From positions 3,658,001 to 3,722,000 of the forward strand of contig JAVHKY010000034.1 in the NCBI GenBank assembly GCA_035079385.1: a DNA stretch of 64,000 nt. Direction: 5' to 3'. Source of the stretch: Aspidiotus rigidus (Eukaryota > Arthropoda > Insecta > Hemiptera > Diaspididae). A program made the translations under genes and the position numbers. Shown in pieces: positions 1 through 11,442 of this stretch (its first letter is position 1; every line of letters begins with the position of its first letter). The notes below the pieces were generated by a model. That model was not told the origin of the DNA. It did no database searches and saw only the letters and a list, made by a program, of their open reading frames with translations.

Positions 1-786
1 CTTACGTGAGCTTAGTAATTCTTGGTTGTAAGTAGAAAATTGATTTCGACCACATATAATGCTCGTTCCACTGAAGGGGTCGATGCACAAAGGCTATAGC
101 CGGGTAAGGGGGGAAATGGCCTTGCTCGAAAAATCTTCAAATGTCCGTCAAAATATTGTCCCTAATGAGAAAACTCGAAACCCAAAAAATTGGACCCATC
201 CGCTCACCCACATGGGCGGCAGTCAGTTTTAGGCCTAAAATCCTAATGGCTGTATTTCAGGCAATAATGATCACACAGCAATGTAACTTGGCGACAATTT
301 AGTATCTGTAAACGTTCATCCATGGTATTTTTTTCAAAAAAAATCATTTATGTTTTCCCTACTTTCTAGCAATAACAAAACTTCAAACTCGAATATAAAA
401 AAAAAACCGGGGAGGAGGCATCTGGGAAAAATCATACATTTGAAGCCCCATACCCTCTACTACAACATACATTAGTACCATAGTCCTCGGTGAGGTGGAA
501 CATTCCCAAAAAAGTCAATATTTAAGGAATTTCTGTGATTTTTCCATGAATAGTGGGGTGAACTATGACTGCTACCGCAATAGACCGCGAGAATACGTTG
601 AACAGTCAAGGAGTCCATGTTTGAGCTAAAAAATACACACGCACTCCTGCGTAAGAGGAAATGAGAATGTACTCGTAGATACACCAAAAATATATTTTCA
701 GTATATTTTGTTTATCGATTTGGTTAATTCTTATATAAATACGTCCACCGATTAGGTGGAGTACGTTATATTGAAAAACATAGTCC

Positions 787-1188
787 AAAAAACGACGGCT
801 TCCTTAACAAAGTTAAACGAGGAACGCAGGGAACCTGTTTTGTGAGTCAAATGGGATTTGGTATTGAAAATTCAAGGAAGCCTAGACGTAGATAAACCTA
901 GTATAAATTAGGCCTAAACCTACTATAAGCCTTGTGTAATATACATAGTTTGAGAGTCTAAATTTTTCTCGAATCTCCAGCTATATTATGATAGCTCGAG
1001 AGTTGAAATTTTTCCAAGTCCCCCTCCTATCATTATATAGTTTGAGAGTCTAAATTTTTCGAAGTCCCCCTCCTATCATATATAGCTCGAGAGTGGAAAT
1101 TTTTTCTAAGTTTTTTGCCGGACGGTGGACGGTGTACGGCGCACGGCAAATTTCTCAAATAGCCCCCCCATAAAACAGGTTCCCTGTT
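787..1188. mobile_element. Non-autonomous insertion with terminal CAGGGAACCTGTTTT inverted repeats
   Basis: This ~400 bp block is present in the left foldback arm and absent at the equivalent right-arm position near 3100. Its ends carry the inverted pair cagggaacctgtttt (827-841) and aaaacaggttccctg (1172-1186). Inside are repeats of a 'cctatcatatatagctcgag / gaaattttttc' motif and a short poly-C run (1163-1169) just inside the right terminus. Related pieces occur at 15500-15690, 20068-20135 and, on the minus strand, 41411-41530. Confidence 0.65.
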
Positions 1189-1194
1189 AAAATT

Positions 1195-1830
1195 CTCCAG
1201 TCGCTGGAACAGTCTGAAAACAGTAGAGAAGTGAGAAAATCCACTTTTTCAACCTGGAGAACTTGCGATTTTTCATATTTCGTTAATCCATAATGTCAAT
1301 TCTTATGTAAACACGTCCGCCAAGTTGGAAAAAAATTGTAAAAAAATTCTCCAGTCGCTGGAACGTTCTGGAAATGACATATAATCGAGAAAATCCTTTG
1401 GAGGACCGTGAGTTTTGGTATTTCGTTCACCAATTAGGTCGATTATAATGTAAACACATCCGCCGAGTTCGAGAAAAAGTGATCAAAAAATTCTCCAGTC
1501 GCTGGAACGTTCTGGAAGCGACAAAAAATAGAGGAAATTCACTTTTTCACCCCGGAGGACCGTGAGTTTTGGTATTTTGTTCATCAATTAGCTCAATTAT
1601 AATGCAGACACGTTCGTCGAGTTTGAAAAAAATGGTCAAAAAATTCTCCAGTCGCTGGAACATTCTGGAAATAGCAGAAAATCGAAGAATTCTACTTTTT
1701 CAACATGTAAAGCTGTGACTTTTGGTGTTTTGTTGGTCAATTTGGTCAAATTTTATGTTAATACGTCTTACAAGTTGGAAAAAAATATTCAATAAATTCT
1801 CCAGTCGCTGGGACACTCTGAAAATGGTAA
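1195..1830. repeat. Tandem ~150 bp repeats in left foldback arm
   Basis: The phrase ctccagtcgctggaac recurs with starts at 1195, 1349, 1493, 1646 and 1799, giving spacings of 154, 144, 153 and 153 bp. Each unit also has a degenerate 'tttttca...ggaggaccgtgag' block and a 'gtaaacacgtccgccgagtt' block. The repeats are diverged at many sites, so the array is old. Confidence 0.85.
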
Positions 1831-2159
1831 GAAACCAAGGGTACAGACCCACCCCAAGATTCATTTCCTTCACTTTTTGTAGTGGTACAAACTGTGTTAC
1901 TAGGAGCCATGCACTTGCATGAAGTGGAGGAATCTTCTCTTGAGTTGAGGTGACGATGCTTCAAATATTGGATTTTATGAGCATGGCAATATAAAGAAGA
2001 TGATTGTCTCCTATTGTATCTCGGGAAAGGATTCCTCCACATCACGCAAGTGCACGGCTACTAGTAACACAATTTGTACCGCTGCGACTCGAGGGGAAAA
2101 AAGTAACACATGAATCATAGTGGCGGGTGTGTATCTTTGATTTTTTTAATACTTCCAGA

Positions 2160-3100
2160 ACGTCCCAACGACTGGAGGATTTTTTTCAATTTTTTTAAAA
2201 CTCGATGTAAGTGTTCTGTTTTTTTCGAAATAGGATGTGTTTACTTAAAAATTTACCTTATTGATAGATAGAATATAAAAAATCACGATTCTTCAGGTTC
2301 AAAAAGTAGATATCTTCATTTTCTGATATTTCCAGCCTATTCCAGCGACTGGAGAATTTATTAACTATTTTTTTCAAACTCGGTAGACATGTTTACTTGA
2401 GAATAAACCTAATTGGTGAATGACACACCAAAACTCACGGTCGTCCAGGGTAAAAAGGATTTTCTCGATTATTTGTCACTTCCAGAACGTTCCAGCGACT
2501 GGAAAATTTTTAGACCACTTTTTTCAAGGTTAGTAGACGTGTTTACATTGTAATCGACCTAATTGATGAACAAAATACCAAAACTCACAGTCCTCCAGGG
2601 GAAAAATTGGATTTTCTCGATTGTTTGTTATTTCCAGAACCTTCCAGCGACTGGAGAATTTGTTGACTATTGTTTTCGAACTCGGCGGATGTGTTTACAT
2701 AAGAATTGATCTAATTGATGAACGCAATACCAAAACTCTCAGTCCTCCAGGCTGAAAACGTGGATTTTGTCGATTATGTGTCACTTCCAGAACGTTCCAG
2801 CGATTGGAGAATTTTTTGATCACTTTTTTTCGAACTCTGCGGATGTGTTTACATTATAATCGACCTAATTGATGAACGAAATACAAAAACTCACAGTCCT
2901 CCAAAGGATTTTCTCAATTATATGTCATTTCCAGAACGTTCCAGCGACTGGAGAATTTTTTTACAATTTTTTTTCCAACTTGGCGGACGCGTTTACATAA
3001 GAATTGACATTATGGAATGAAAAATCGCAAGTTCTCCAGGTTGAAAAAGTGGATTTTCTTACTTCTCTACTGTTTTCAGACTGTTCCAGAGACTGGAGAA
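2160..3100. repeat. Tandem ~150 bp repeats in right foldback arm (inverted copy)
   Basis: The reverse-complement phrase ccagcgactggag occurs near 2165, 2343, 2492, 2643, 2797, 2941 and 3085, with spacings of about 178, 149, 151, 154, 144 and 144 bp. That is seven units here against five in the left arm, so the arms have changed copy number independently. Confidence 0.85.
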
Positions 3101-3765
3101 ATGTCGGACTATTTTTTTCAATCTAATGTACTCCACCTAATCGGTGGACGTATTTACATAAGAATTAACCAAATCGATAAACAAAATACTGAAAATATAT
3201 TTTTGGTGTATCTACATTCTCATTTCCTCTTACGCAGGAGTGCGTGTGTATTTTTTAGCTCAAACATTGACTCCTTGACTGTTCAACGTATTCTCGCGGT
3301 CTATTGCGGTAGCAGTCATAGTGCACCCCACTATTCATGGAAAAATCACAGGAATTCATTAAATATTGATTTTTTTGGGAATGTTCCACCTCACCGAGGA
3401 TTATGGAACTAATGTATGTTGTAGTAGAGGGTATGGCGCTTCAAATGTATGATTTTCCCCAGATGCCTCCTCCCCGTTTTTTTTTTTATATTCGAGTTTG
3501 AAGTTGTGTTATTGCTAGAAACTAGGGAAAATATGAATGATTTTTGTTGAAAAAAATACCATGAATGAACATTTACATATTCTAAAATGTCCTCAAGTTA
3601 CGTTGCTGTGCGATCATTATTGCCTGAAATACAGCCATTAGGATTTTAGGCCTACAAATGACTCTGCAGCCCATGTGGGTAAGCTGATGGGTCCAGTTTT
3701 TTGGGTTTCGAGTTTTCTCATTGGGGACGATATTTTGACGGGCATTTGAACATTTTTCGAGCAAG

Positions 3766-3778
3766 GCCATTTTCCTCC
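3766..3778. repeat. Target-site duplication of PLE copy 1 (left)
   Basis: gccattttcctcc is identical to 6916-6928. It belongs to the foldback arm (compare the reverse complement of 106-119) and so marks the insertion point of the PLE. Confidence 0.85.
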
Positions 3779-4618
3779 TAGAGAAATATACTCAAAGAGA
3801 GTAACGAACAAATACAAGAACCGCACAATATTATAAACAGACCGAGCGCTTTCGACTAAACAGTCATTCTCACGGTATAGAAAGCGACTGAACCCAACAC
3901 CAACGAGAACAAGAAACAACGAACGAGGAGGTCATGACTGAACCAGCGAGTCATCGAAATGTGAATCATTCTCATAGACTAATTCAATCAATCCCTCCTC
4001 AGGAACGTACCTGTTCACCACGGTAATGTCTTTAATATTTCGGTGACGATGAATTTCAATTTCTTCCAAAGCCAAGCGCCTAAAATAAGATTTTTCCCTG
4101 TGGAGGAGAACTTCGGATCCCTCTTTGAGGCTATGACCGCATTCGATTAAGTGGTCAGCAAACGCCGACTCCCCTACTTTTCTTTTTTTCCCATGCTTTT
4201 CTATGTTCATCAACTCTAATTTTGAATTGACGGCTAGTCATCCCTATGTACACACTCGGGCAATCACCACAGGCCACCCTATAAACACCCTCCCTCTCGG
4301 CCATCGGAATCGGATCCTTTAACTTGACCAAGAGGCTCTTCACCGTATTGGTACTATAAAACGCCGGTCGGAAACCAAAGGGACGGAGGACACGGCTCAC
4401 CTCCGAAGAAAACTTCCCCAAAAACGGCATCCTAATCCACCGTTTACGCCTATCAAGATGCAACTGGCGGGGGAGGGAGGTAGTTGAGTCCAGACTTTTT
4501 CTTGTAAGTCGCCTACGGACCATGAGGTCAATGTCCACTTTCACCTGATTCACTCTAGCCAAGTGCTTTATCGTCACGAGTTCCTTATTAAACGCTACCT
4601 CACTCAAGGGGATCTGAG
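3779..4618 (-). repeat. Inverted terminal copy (pseudo-LTR) of PLE copy 1
   Basis: Reverse complement of 6041-6880. It encodes, on the minus strand, the linker and GIY-YIG region (4607-4155) and the frame-shifted C-terminus (4213-3932), with residues identical to the right-hand copy including the same frameshift near 4190. It is a structural arm and not an independent gene. Confidence 0.9.
3844..3871 (-). ncRNA. Second copy of the PLE stem-loop in the inverted arm
   Basis: Exact reverse complement of 6788-6815, so copy 1 carries the motif twice in opposite orientations. Confidence 0.5.
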
Positions 4619-6727
4619 TGAGGTTTGTCGTGAATTTGAGTTGAAACTAAAAGAAAAGAAAAATCGGAAGCTTACTTCCCTCCTAAGTTCTAAGATGAGG
4701 GATGACGAATTAGATCTAGGTGACGATGGAGTTATCCAACAGTTTCAGCCCCGTGTCATAAATCATAGTAACACGGAGTTCAACCGTGATGAGATGACAC
4801 TCCTAGAGAAGGGATTGAAGTTCGGGCTCCCCCCTCTAAAAAATCAGGAGACGTTGGCAAATGTTGTAGCTGATTTAGCTATAAAAATTGGCCCTGGTGT
4901 AAATACCCAGAAAAAAATGTGCGGAAATTGTTCGTAACACCCCCCTCCCTCGCATAAGTGAAGCAGGGAGTGAATTGATAGTGGGCCTGAGGAGGAAGAT
5001 TAAGGAGGAAAAGCTAGTTATTACCAAAGCTGACAAAGAGAATGCCGTCGTAGTGATGAATAAGGCTTCCTACGTCTCTAAGGTTTACGAGGTACTTGGC
5101 CAATGTGGGGCTAAGGAGGCCCCCCTCTTCGATTTTCCGAAATTCGTTAAAGAGGCGAGAAAACTTATTAATGGTAGTGAGGTAATCATTAAGAGCCCAT
5201 CTCTAAAGAAAGCAATCTTGGAGCCGAATCCCGCTCCTCCCCTCCTTTACGGGTTGCCGAAGGTACACAAAGAAAATGTGCCGATGCGGCCGGTTGTTTC
5301 GTTCGTTTCATCCCCTACATACTCCCTCGCTAAGTTCCTCGATGGATGGTTCAAAGCTCGTGTGGAGGTTGAGTCTCCCTATTCAGTAAAGAATTCGAGC
5401 GCCCTGGCTGAAAAATTGAAGGACACAATCCTTCCTCCGGGTTCAATTCTGTGCTCGTTTGATGTCGTTGGGCTTTTTCCTAACATTCCCAAGGCTACCA
5501 CTATGCAACAAATAGGCAAACTGCTCGTAGACTGTGGTACTCCTCATAATGAATTTGGTGAATTCTTTGACCTTTTAAACGCCTGTTGGTCACCTAATTT
5601 TTGTAAGTTCGATGATAAATATTTCGAGTTCCCTGAGGAGGTACGGATCCCTATTGGTTCCCCTTTAGGCTCTCTTATTTCGGAGGTTTTTATGTCTAAA
5701 TTTGAGGTCGACCTGTTTTCCTCGGGCCAGGTGTTTTTGAATCACGTTTTCTATTGGCATAGGTACGTGGATGACATATTGTGTGCGTGGACCGGTCCCG
5801 CGGAACTCCTTAGTGAGTTTCTCGCATATTTAAATAGTTTATATCCGTCCATCAAGTTCACTCTTGAAGTTGGCGGCTCATCTATAAATTTTTTGGACAT
5901 AACCATATCCGTCATTGACGGTGTCCATGATTTCGGTATTTACCGGAAAAGTACTTCGACCGATATTACTATCCACGGGTCGTCTTTCGTACCTTTTGCC
6001 CATAAAGTTGCCACATTTAATAGTTTAATACATCGCCTCGCTCAGATCCCCTTGAGTGAGGTAGCGTTTAATAAGGAACTCGTGACGATAAAGCACTTGG
6101 CTAGAGTGAATCAGGTGAAAGTGGACATTGACCTCATGGTCCGTAGGCGACTTACAAGAAAAAGTCTGGACTCAACTACCTCCCTCCCCCGCCAGTTGCA
6201 TCTTGATAGGCGTAAACGGTGGATTAGGATGCCGTTTTTGGGGAAGTTTTCTTCGGAGGTGAGCCGTGTCCTCCGTCCCTTTGGTTTCCGACCGGCGTTT
6301 TATAGTACCAATACGGTGAAGAGCCTCTTGGTCAAGTTAAAGGATCCGATTCCGATGGCCGAGAGGGAGGGTGTTTATAGGGTGGCCTGTGGTGATTGCC
6401 CGAGTGTGTACATAGGGATGACTAGCCGTCAATTCAAAATTAGAGTTGATGAACATAGAAAAGCATGGGAAAAAAAGAAAAGTAGGGGAGTCGGCGTTTG
6501 CTGACCACTTAATCGAATGCGGTCATAGCCTCAAAGAGGGATCCGAAGTTCTCCTCCACAGGGAAAAATCTTATTTTAGGCGCTTGGCTTTGGAAGAAAT
6601 TGAAATTCATCGTCACCGAAATATTAAAGACATTACCGTGGTGAACAGGTACGTTCCTGAGGAGGGATTGATTGAATTAGTCTATGAGAATGATTCACAT
6701 TTCGATGACTCGCTGGTTCAGTCATGA
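4619..6727 (+). pseudogene. Penelope-like reverse transcriptase / GIY-YIG endonuclease, two frameshifts
   Basis: The product would copy element RNA by target-primed reverse transcription, with the GIY-YIG nuclease nicking the target. Visible motifs in order: TKADKENAVVV (about 5020-5060); YGLPKVHKENVPMRPVVS (about 5248-5302); fingers/palm SFDVVGLFPNIP (about 5457-5492); IPIGSPLGSLISE (about 5650-5690); catalytic YVDD (5764-5775); FLDI (about 5893); then after a basic linker the nuclease words GVYR, YIGMTSR and R..EH (6370-6465). Two single-base frameshifts break it. One is at the A-run at 4913-4919, just before a stop at 4935-4937. The other is at about 6472-6482, where a stop at 6504 is bypassed by the frame ending at 6727 (SLVQS then stop). 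The second is also present in the inverted arm. No in-element ATG near the 5' end of the body is obvious; the frame runs in from the inverted arm. Confidence 0.88.
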
Positions 6728-6787
6728 CCTCCTCGTTCGTTGTTTCTTGTTCTCGTTGGTGTTGGGTTCAGTCGCTTTCTATACCGT

Positions 6788-6815
6788 GAGAATGACTGTT
6801 TAGTCGAAAGCGCTC
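6788..6815 (+). ncRNA. Conserved 3' stem-loop of PLE, hammerhead-like
   Basis: Sequence gagaatGACTgtttAGTCgaaagcgctc: a 4 bp stem with a 4-nt loop followed by GAAA. The same position in copy 2 is GGCT/AGCC and in copy 3 GGTT/AACC, so stem changes are compensatory. GAAA after stem II, and CTGAAGA before the stem in copy 3, resemble a hammerhead ribozyme core, which has been reported in Penelope-like elements. Stem III and a cleavage site were not modelled. Confidence 0.55.
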
Positions 6816-6880
6816 GGTCTGTTTATAATATTGTGCGGTTCTTGTATTTGTTCGTTACTCTCTTTGAGTATATTTCTCTA

Positions 6881-6928
6881 TGATGGATGACCGTAAAATT
6901 AAAAAACGCATTGATGCCATTTTCCTCC
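6881..6928 (+). other. PLE copy 1 one-sided extension plus right TSD
   Basis: 6881-6915 (starting tgatggatgaccgtaaaatt) has no partner in the left arm. It is followed by the TSD gccattttcctcc at 6916-6928. Homologous extensions, reading tatggatgaccgta and atgatggatagccgta in reverse complement, sit on the left ends of copies 2 and 3. Confidence 0.75.
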
Positions 6929-6955
6929 CTTAACCGGCTAGAGGTAAAGCCTTTA

Positions 6956-9950
6956 TTCTACAGTCTTTTATCGAAATATTCTCAACTAGTCTTCTCGATT
7001 TCCACTTTGTCCATTCGCTCTATCCACTCCCTGTCTGTTGTTTCTGAAACTTTATTTAGGTACAAAGTGGTAGATTTGTTCGAAAATCTTGCCACGATCC
7101 TCGATATCTTGTAACACGGAGATTGGATGCTATTAATTAAAGGTCTTATCGAAAAGTTCACTTACAAACGTGTTACCGGGTTCATCTGAAGCGTCCTCTT
7201 GTACATTGTTCTCTTTCAACACCGTCGCCTGGTTTTGCTGGATTGAACTCGCCCATTCTTTGCAATGTACGACTTTACTTTTTGCTCTTCAGTCTCCAGT
7301 CAAGTTTTGAACCTTGTTGGTTTTGAATCCGCCCACTATAACTCCACTTGTCCAAGCAAACTTTTGGTCAGATTACAGTGCCATGTCTGAGGATGTGGCA
7401 ACTCGCTGCCACTCGAGAGTTTTGTGGGTCTAGGATCATTCGTTTCCACACCACCACTTCAGTTTGAAAACGCTTTCTACCATTCTTTGACTCGATCAAA
7501 ACTTGACGCCATGGTCCAGCGGCATCAAGAACTTGACTGAATGTTCGAGATCAAAGCTTCACATCTCTTCTCCAGACCTTTCTGGGTCACCTTGTTTGAA
7601 TTCAGTCTATGTTTGCTCCCCTTCGAAAATGGTTTTCGACCGAAAGATCGCGCCATCAATTCTAATATCCACGGTTGTACAAATTGAGTCGGCGATACAA
7701 CTGAGGGCAGAGTAGGGAAGAGAATTTTTTTTTTTTTCGTAAAATACCTCTACATTTAGGATTTGTCTACTTTATGCCGATCTTCTTCAGAAAACGAAGT
7801 TGATCTGGTTACTTGATCCTCTTTGCGAATCGAGTTATAGCCATTATTCATCGCCAAGATTAATTCCTTTATACTGTTCAACACCTCGATTAGAGTATTT
7901 ATACGCACGCGAAACTAGAAATGTTATATTCATGAAAACTAGTTACACTTTACAAGTATATTTTATGACATCGAAACGATCATTTTTCTACTTGTTGCTT
8001 TTGAAAAAATGCGTATGATTTATTCCTTAATCGATTTGACCACTTTGAGACTTCTTTCATCCACAAAGCTGTGAGAAAACGTCACTTATACTTCGATAAA
8101 TACTAGATTTACTCGTAAAACCGCTCATAAATCGGAGAATAATTGTTCGCTATTTCGAGATCATTGAACGAGTGTAAAAATAATAACGTCGTATAAGAAT
8201 AGTAGAACTTTTTTTTTTAGTTAACGCGTTTATGTAAATGACTTTATACGTAGTACAAATACTGCAGGTATAGGATGCCTAAATAGCGAAAAGAAGATTA
8301 ATTAATCGCAGTCATTCTTTCTACGCTGAGGGTGTAGAACGAGTACACGCATGGTCACTATTTAAAGATTGGAATTTAAACTGTATTATAAATACTATAG
8401 TGTGTACTCCATTCGCCTTGGTCTTACCAACGCAGAATAATCCGGCACCTCGTTTGACAAGTTCGGAGCGCGAACGAACGGCAATAATTTACCTTTGATT
8501 TATTAGACAGCGATATTTTTACACGTATATAGCAGTTTGGTTGCATTTTACTCGAATGCAACTAGTTTCCAGTCAGCATGTAAGAGATGTACTCAATGCT
8601 AGTACGGTGTAAGTATGCTTACAATAATAGTGTGCGCGAGAAAGAGAGAGATACATACTAAAGAGCATGAAGAGAAGGTGGAGGGTTGGGTAACGACGAA
8701 GATGCTATTATCGGGTTGTCTGTAACATGTTGCATGACTCCCTTTTGTATCACTACAACGTGCATGTACGAAGGTCATTCTTTGGTGTCCAAGCGGCTTC
8801 CGTAGACGACATTTAGAGTGCATCGACTTTTCCGCTCGTTTGTATGAGCTCGTTTTTTTTCCCTGGGTAGGTAATGAAATTGTGATTGCATACAGCCTAA
8901 ATAGATATCACTGTAACAGCTGGCCTGGCGAGAATATGGAAATTGAGGGCGATGCTGCGAGAATTCTGAACTCTCCCTCTATTGCCCGAGCAAATCAATC
9001 CGCAAATGCTATATAAGATCACTCATCTTAATATTTAGATCTGAAAGTTCCGCTCCTATCTTGTCGTAATTCGAAAACTATTCATTTATTTTGAAATTTG
9101 AATACGTCATCGAACATTTAAAAATAAGAGGGATGCAGGAGGGAGTTTGGCCAATCTTAATTTATGTACCTACTTCGGTAGCATTTTTTCGCTAATTGAT
9201 ACTCTCCAGTAAGATAAGTAAAAGTTTGGCCTTTTCCAAATCCCAGGACATGATCTCACTCAAATTCCAAATTTACGACCACGAATTTGAAATTGTAACT
9301 CCTCGTTGTCAGCAATATTCATCGTCAAATTCAGTCTTTCTTTTGGTTTGAATAAAAGGAGTTACTGATTTTCGTCTTTTACCCATACTCCTTTCTCATC
9401 CAAATCTATGGGTACACTTTTTGGATAATCATCAGAGATTCATAGTATTGTACCAACCTAGAGCCCTTGGGGTAGGGGAAAGACTCGAAAGAATTTCGAA
9501 CATTTAGCTGTACAAGAAGGGTGGTAGGTAAATTATGGATCTTAGTGGAGGCGAGGGCTTTAAACTACGTTGGGGATTTCACAATTGATTCTCAGAGGGC
9601 TTGAAAGATAATTTCCCCCCTCCATGGGAAAATATTTGATCGTGTATATGCCCTTGAGCGTTTCTGGGGCTGTGGCTGCCCTGACCTAAAATCAAGTTCT
9701 TGAAAATATCTACTTCATGGTGCCATGACAGAGAGTATACCCCTTAGTCTAGTTTCTAGTATAGTTACTCCGTTTTAGGAAAATGCTAGACTACTTAGTT
9801 GACAGACTCTTTTGCTCTTCTCGTTCGCTCCTTCCCCAGTGTTTCTTAGCTTAATATAAGCCTTGAAGAATGTATGTATGTTAGGCTACACCTTTGAACT
9901 TAAGTTGCTCTAAATAGCTCTCCCCTAAAGTAGTCAAGGTTAAACTTTAT
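6956..9950. other. No gene seen; repeat-poor unique-looking DNA
   Basis: Only short chance frames (up to 75 codons) with no recognisable family. An 11-base T run at 7726-7736 and pyrimidine-rich stretches are present. 6960-7500 shares loose, T-rich phrasing with 15780-17450, so part may be old repeat. Confidence 0.5.
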
Positions 9951-10689
9951 TTTTAGTTTAAATAATTGATTATTAATATTTGAATTTATGTACATATTAT
10001 AGAAATATTTATCATTTCTTTAATAGGTACTAATGAAAAATATATTAAATTGTATCATCAAATTTTTTATTTTACAAATAATTCTTTCAATTATACTCAT
10101 TTTTACAATGTTTCTCATGTGATTTATTTATTGTGTGAGCAGAGCCCAAATTTCTCACCTTTGGAAGAAATTTTCTATTAGGCCTAGTTATAATACTTTT
10201 ATTCATCATTATTTTAATGAATATCATTTTTTTGATGATATAAATATTTTTTTTGTTAGATTTAATTTTAAAAAATATTTTAATTATGTATTATAATAGT
10301 ATTAATAATGTTTGAAATTCAACAACTTTGTATTATTTAAATGATAAAAAATTTATATGAAGAAATTTTGTGAATTGATTGATTTAATTTTAATTGGTAT
10401 AACTCTATGATGAATTTTACAATTAAAAAATTAATTATTATTAAAAAATAATTTTTAAAAAAAATAATAAATTTGATTCACAAATTTTGTATATATTAAA
10501 AAAATCAATTTAAATCAAATTATTAAGTATCAATTTCATCAATAATAAATGAATATTGATATTATATTTATGTATAATAAAAAAAATAACGAACTTGAAA
10601 TCAATATCATTTAAATGAAAATTAATTTTATGAAACAATTCTTTTGCAGGAATAATTTTCTCATCTTGTTTTCTTATTCTTTATTGTAC

Positions 10690-11401
10690 ATCACCAAGCT
10701 CTAGAAATGCAGATTTCGCTTAAAATAAGGTTTTGTGAAAAGTATCATCAGATCAAAAAAACTATTGTGCATTAAATAAGCCTGTTGAAGTAATTTTTTC
10801 TAGTACAAGTGGTAATATTGTTGAATTTAAGAATTATAAGCATTCAATGAAGGTACCGTTTACTATGTATATGCTGATTTTGAAAGTCCTATAAAAAAAG
10901 CTGCAATAGAGCAGAATTATTAAGATTGAAAAACTAGGTGAAAAATTGAATAAGATAGAAGCATAAGTTGAGAAGTATGAACCTTACACGATAAAACTTC
11001 AGAGACATTATCTAATTAGTTTCATCTATCATATTAAGTGAAACAAAATCTATTTGAGTGCTCCAAAGAAATTGTATGAGAAATTAAAAGAAGATACATT
11101 ATTTATGGTGAGAGAATATTTAGATAAGAAAATAAAAATGAAAAAATTGTTGGAGACGTAGAAAATTGAATAAAAAAATTGATATACTGTAATCTTATTA
11201 AAGAAAATGAAGACTGAAAAAAAAGAACTTCATGATAAACTATCAGAATTAGTAAAACATAAAATTTGAGTATACTAATGAACTTACAAATAAAATAAAA
11301 GTTTAGGTCTTAATCATCTAACTGGAGAATATAGTAATTTGTAATCTTAATTATAAAGTTCCTAGATTTATTCCAGTTTATTTTATAATTTTTATTTCTT
11401 A
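10690..11401 (+). pseudogene. Relic of protein-primed family-B DNA polymerase (Polinton/Maverick or related dsDNA virus type)
   Basis: Fragments appear in the order expected for this family but in different frames. KNYKHSMKVPFT (about 10831-10866) is followed one shift later by YADFESPIKK (about 10868-10900), the exonuclease I region with its D-F-E. KLQRHYLISF and YHIK lie at about 10994-11038, HLTGEY at 11315-11332, and NLNYKVPRFIPVYF at about 11343-11384. These match the characteristic 'FKNY...VPF.YADFE', 'YQKH', 'HCHLTG.YRG' and 'CNLNYKIPKFIPV.FHN' blocks known from Polinton/adintovirus-type polymerases. Numerous stops and frameshifts separate them. The later polymerase motifs are not seen. 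Assignment rests on memory of the family; homology search was not possible. Confidence 0.6.
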
Positions 11402-11442
11402 AAGAAAAATAATTATATATATTATTCTCCAAAGTTATAAAA

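Larger units (their letters stand above)
3779..6915 (+). mobile_element. Penelope-like element copy 1, nearly complete, with inverted terminal copy
   Basis: The element is 3137 bp and flanked by a 13 bp TSD. Structure left to right: an inverted copy of the 3' end (3779-4618); a body coding for reverse transcriptase and GIY-YIG endonuclease (4619-6727); a 3' non-coding part with a stem-loop (6728-6880); and a 35 bp extension (6881-6915). The two arms pair with a constant coordinate sum (3779 with 6880, 4618 with 6041), so they are 840 bp with no net indel, and their translations are identical. Penelope elements are known to carry such inverted or tandem terminal copies and a short one-sided extension. 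Near-identical arms imply recent insertion. Confidence 0.9.
90..6955. mobile_element. Large palindromic foldback element, interrupted by a Penelope-like insertion
   Basis: Left arm (about 90-1975) and right arm (about 1976-3778, resuming at 6929-6955) are reverse complements. Examples are 440-780 against 3120-3450, 1195-1830 against 2160-3100, and 110-300 against 3600-3778. Palindromy runs to the centre: the block around 1880-1930 pairs with 2030-2080. Removing PLE copy 1 (3779-6915) and one TSD makes the right arm continue with cttaaccggctagagg, matching the reverse complement of about 90-112. The outer limit is where homology stops, near AAAGGCT and AGCCTTT. No transposase is visible, so the class is unknown; foldback (FB-like) or non-autonomous DNA element are the options. 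Exact outer termini and TSD were not resolved. Confidence 0.8.

Noticed and set aside
3932..4607. Independent minus-strand genes encoding GIY-YIG protein
   Set aside because: They are the inverted terminal copy of PLE copy 1, identical to 6041-6727.
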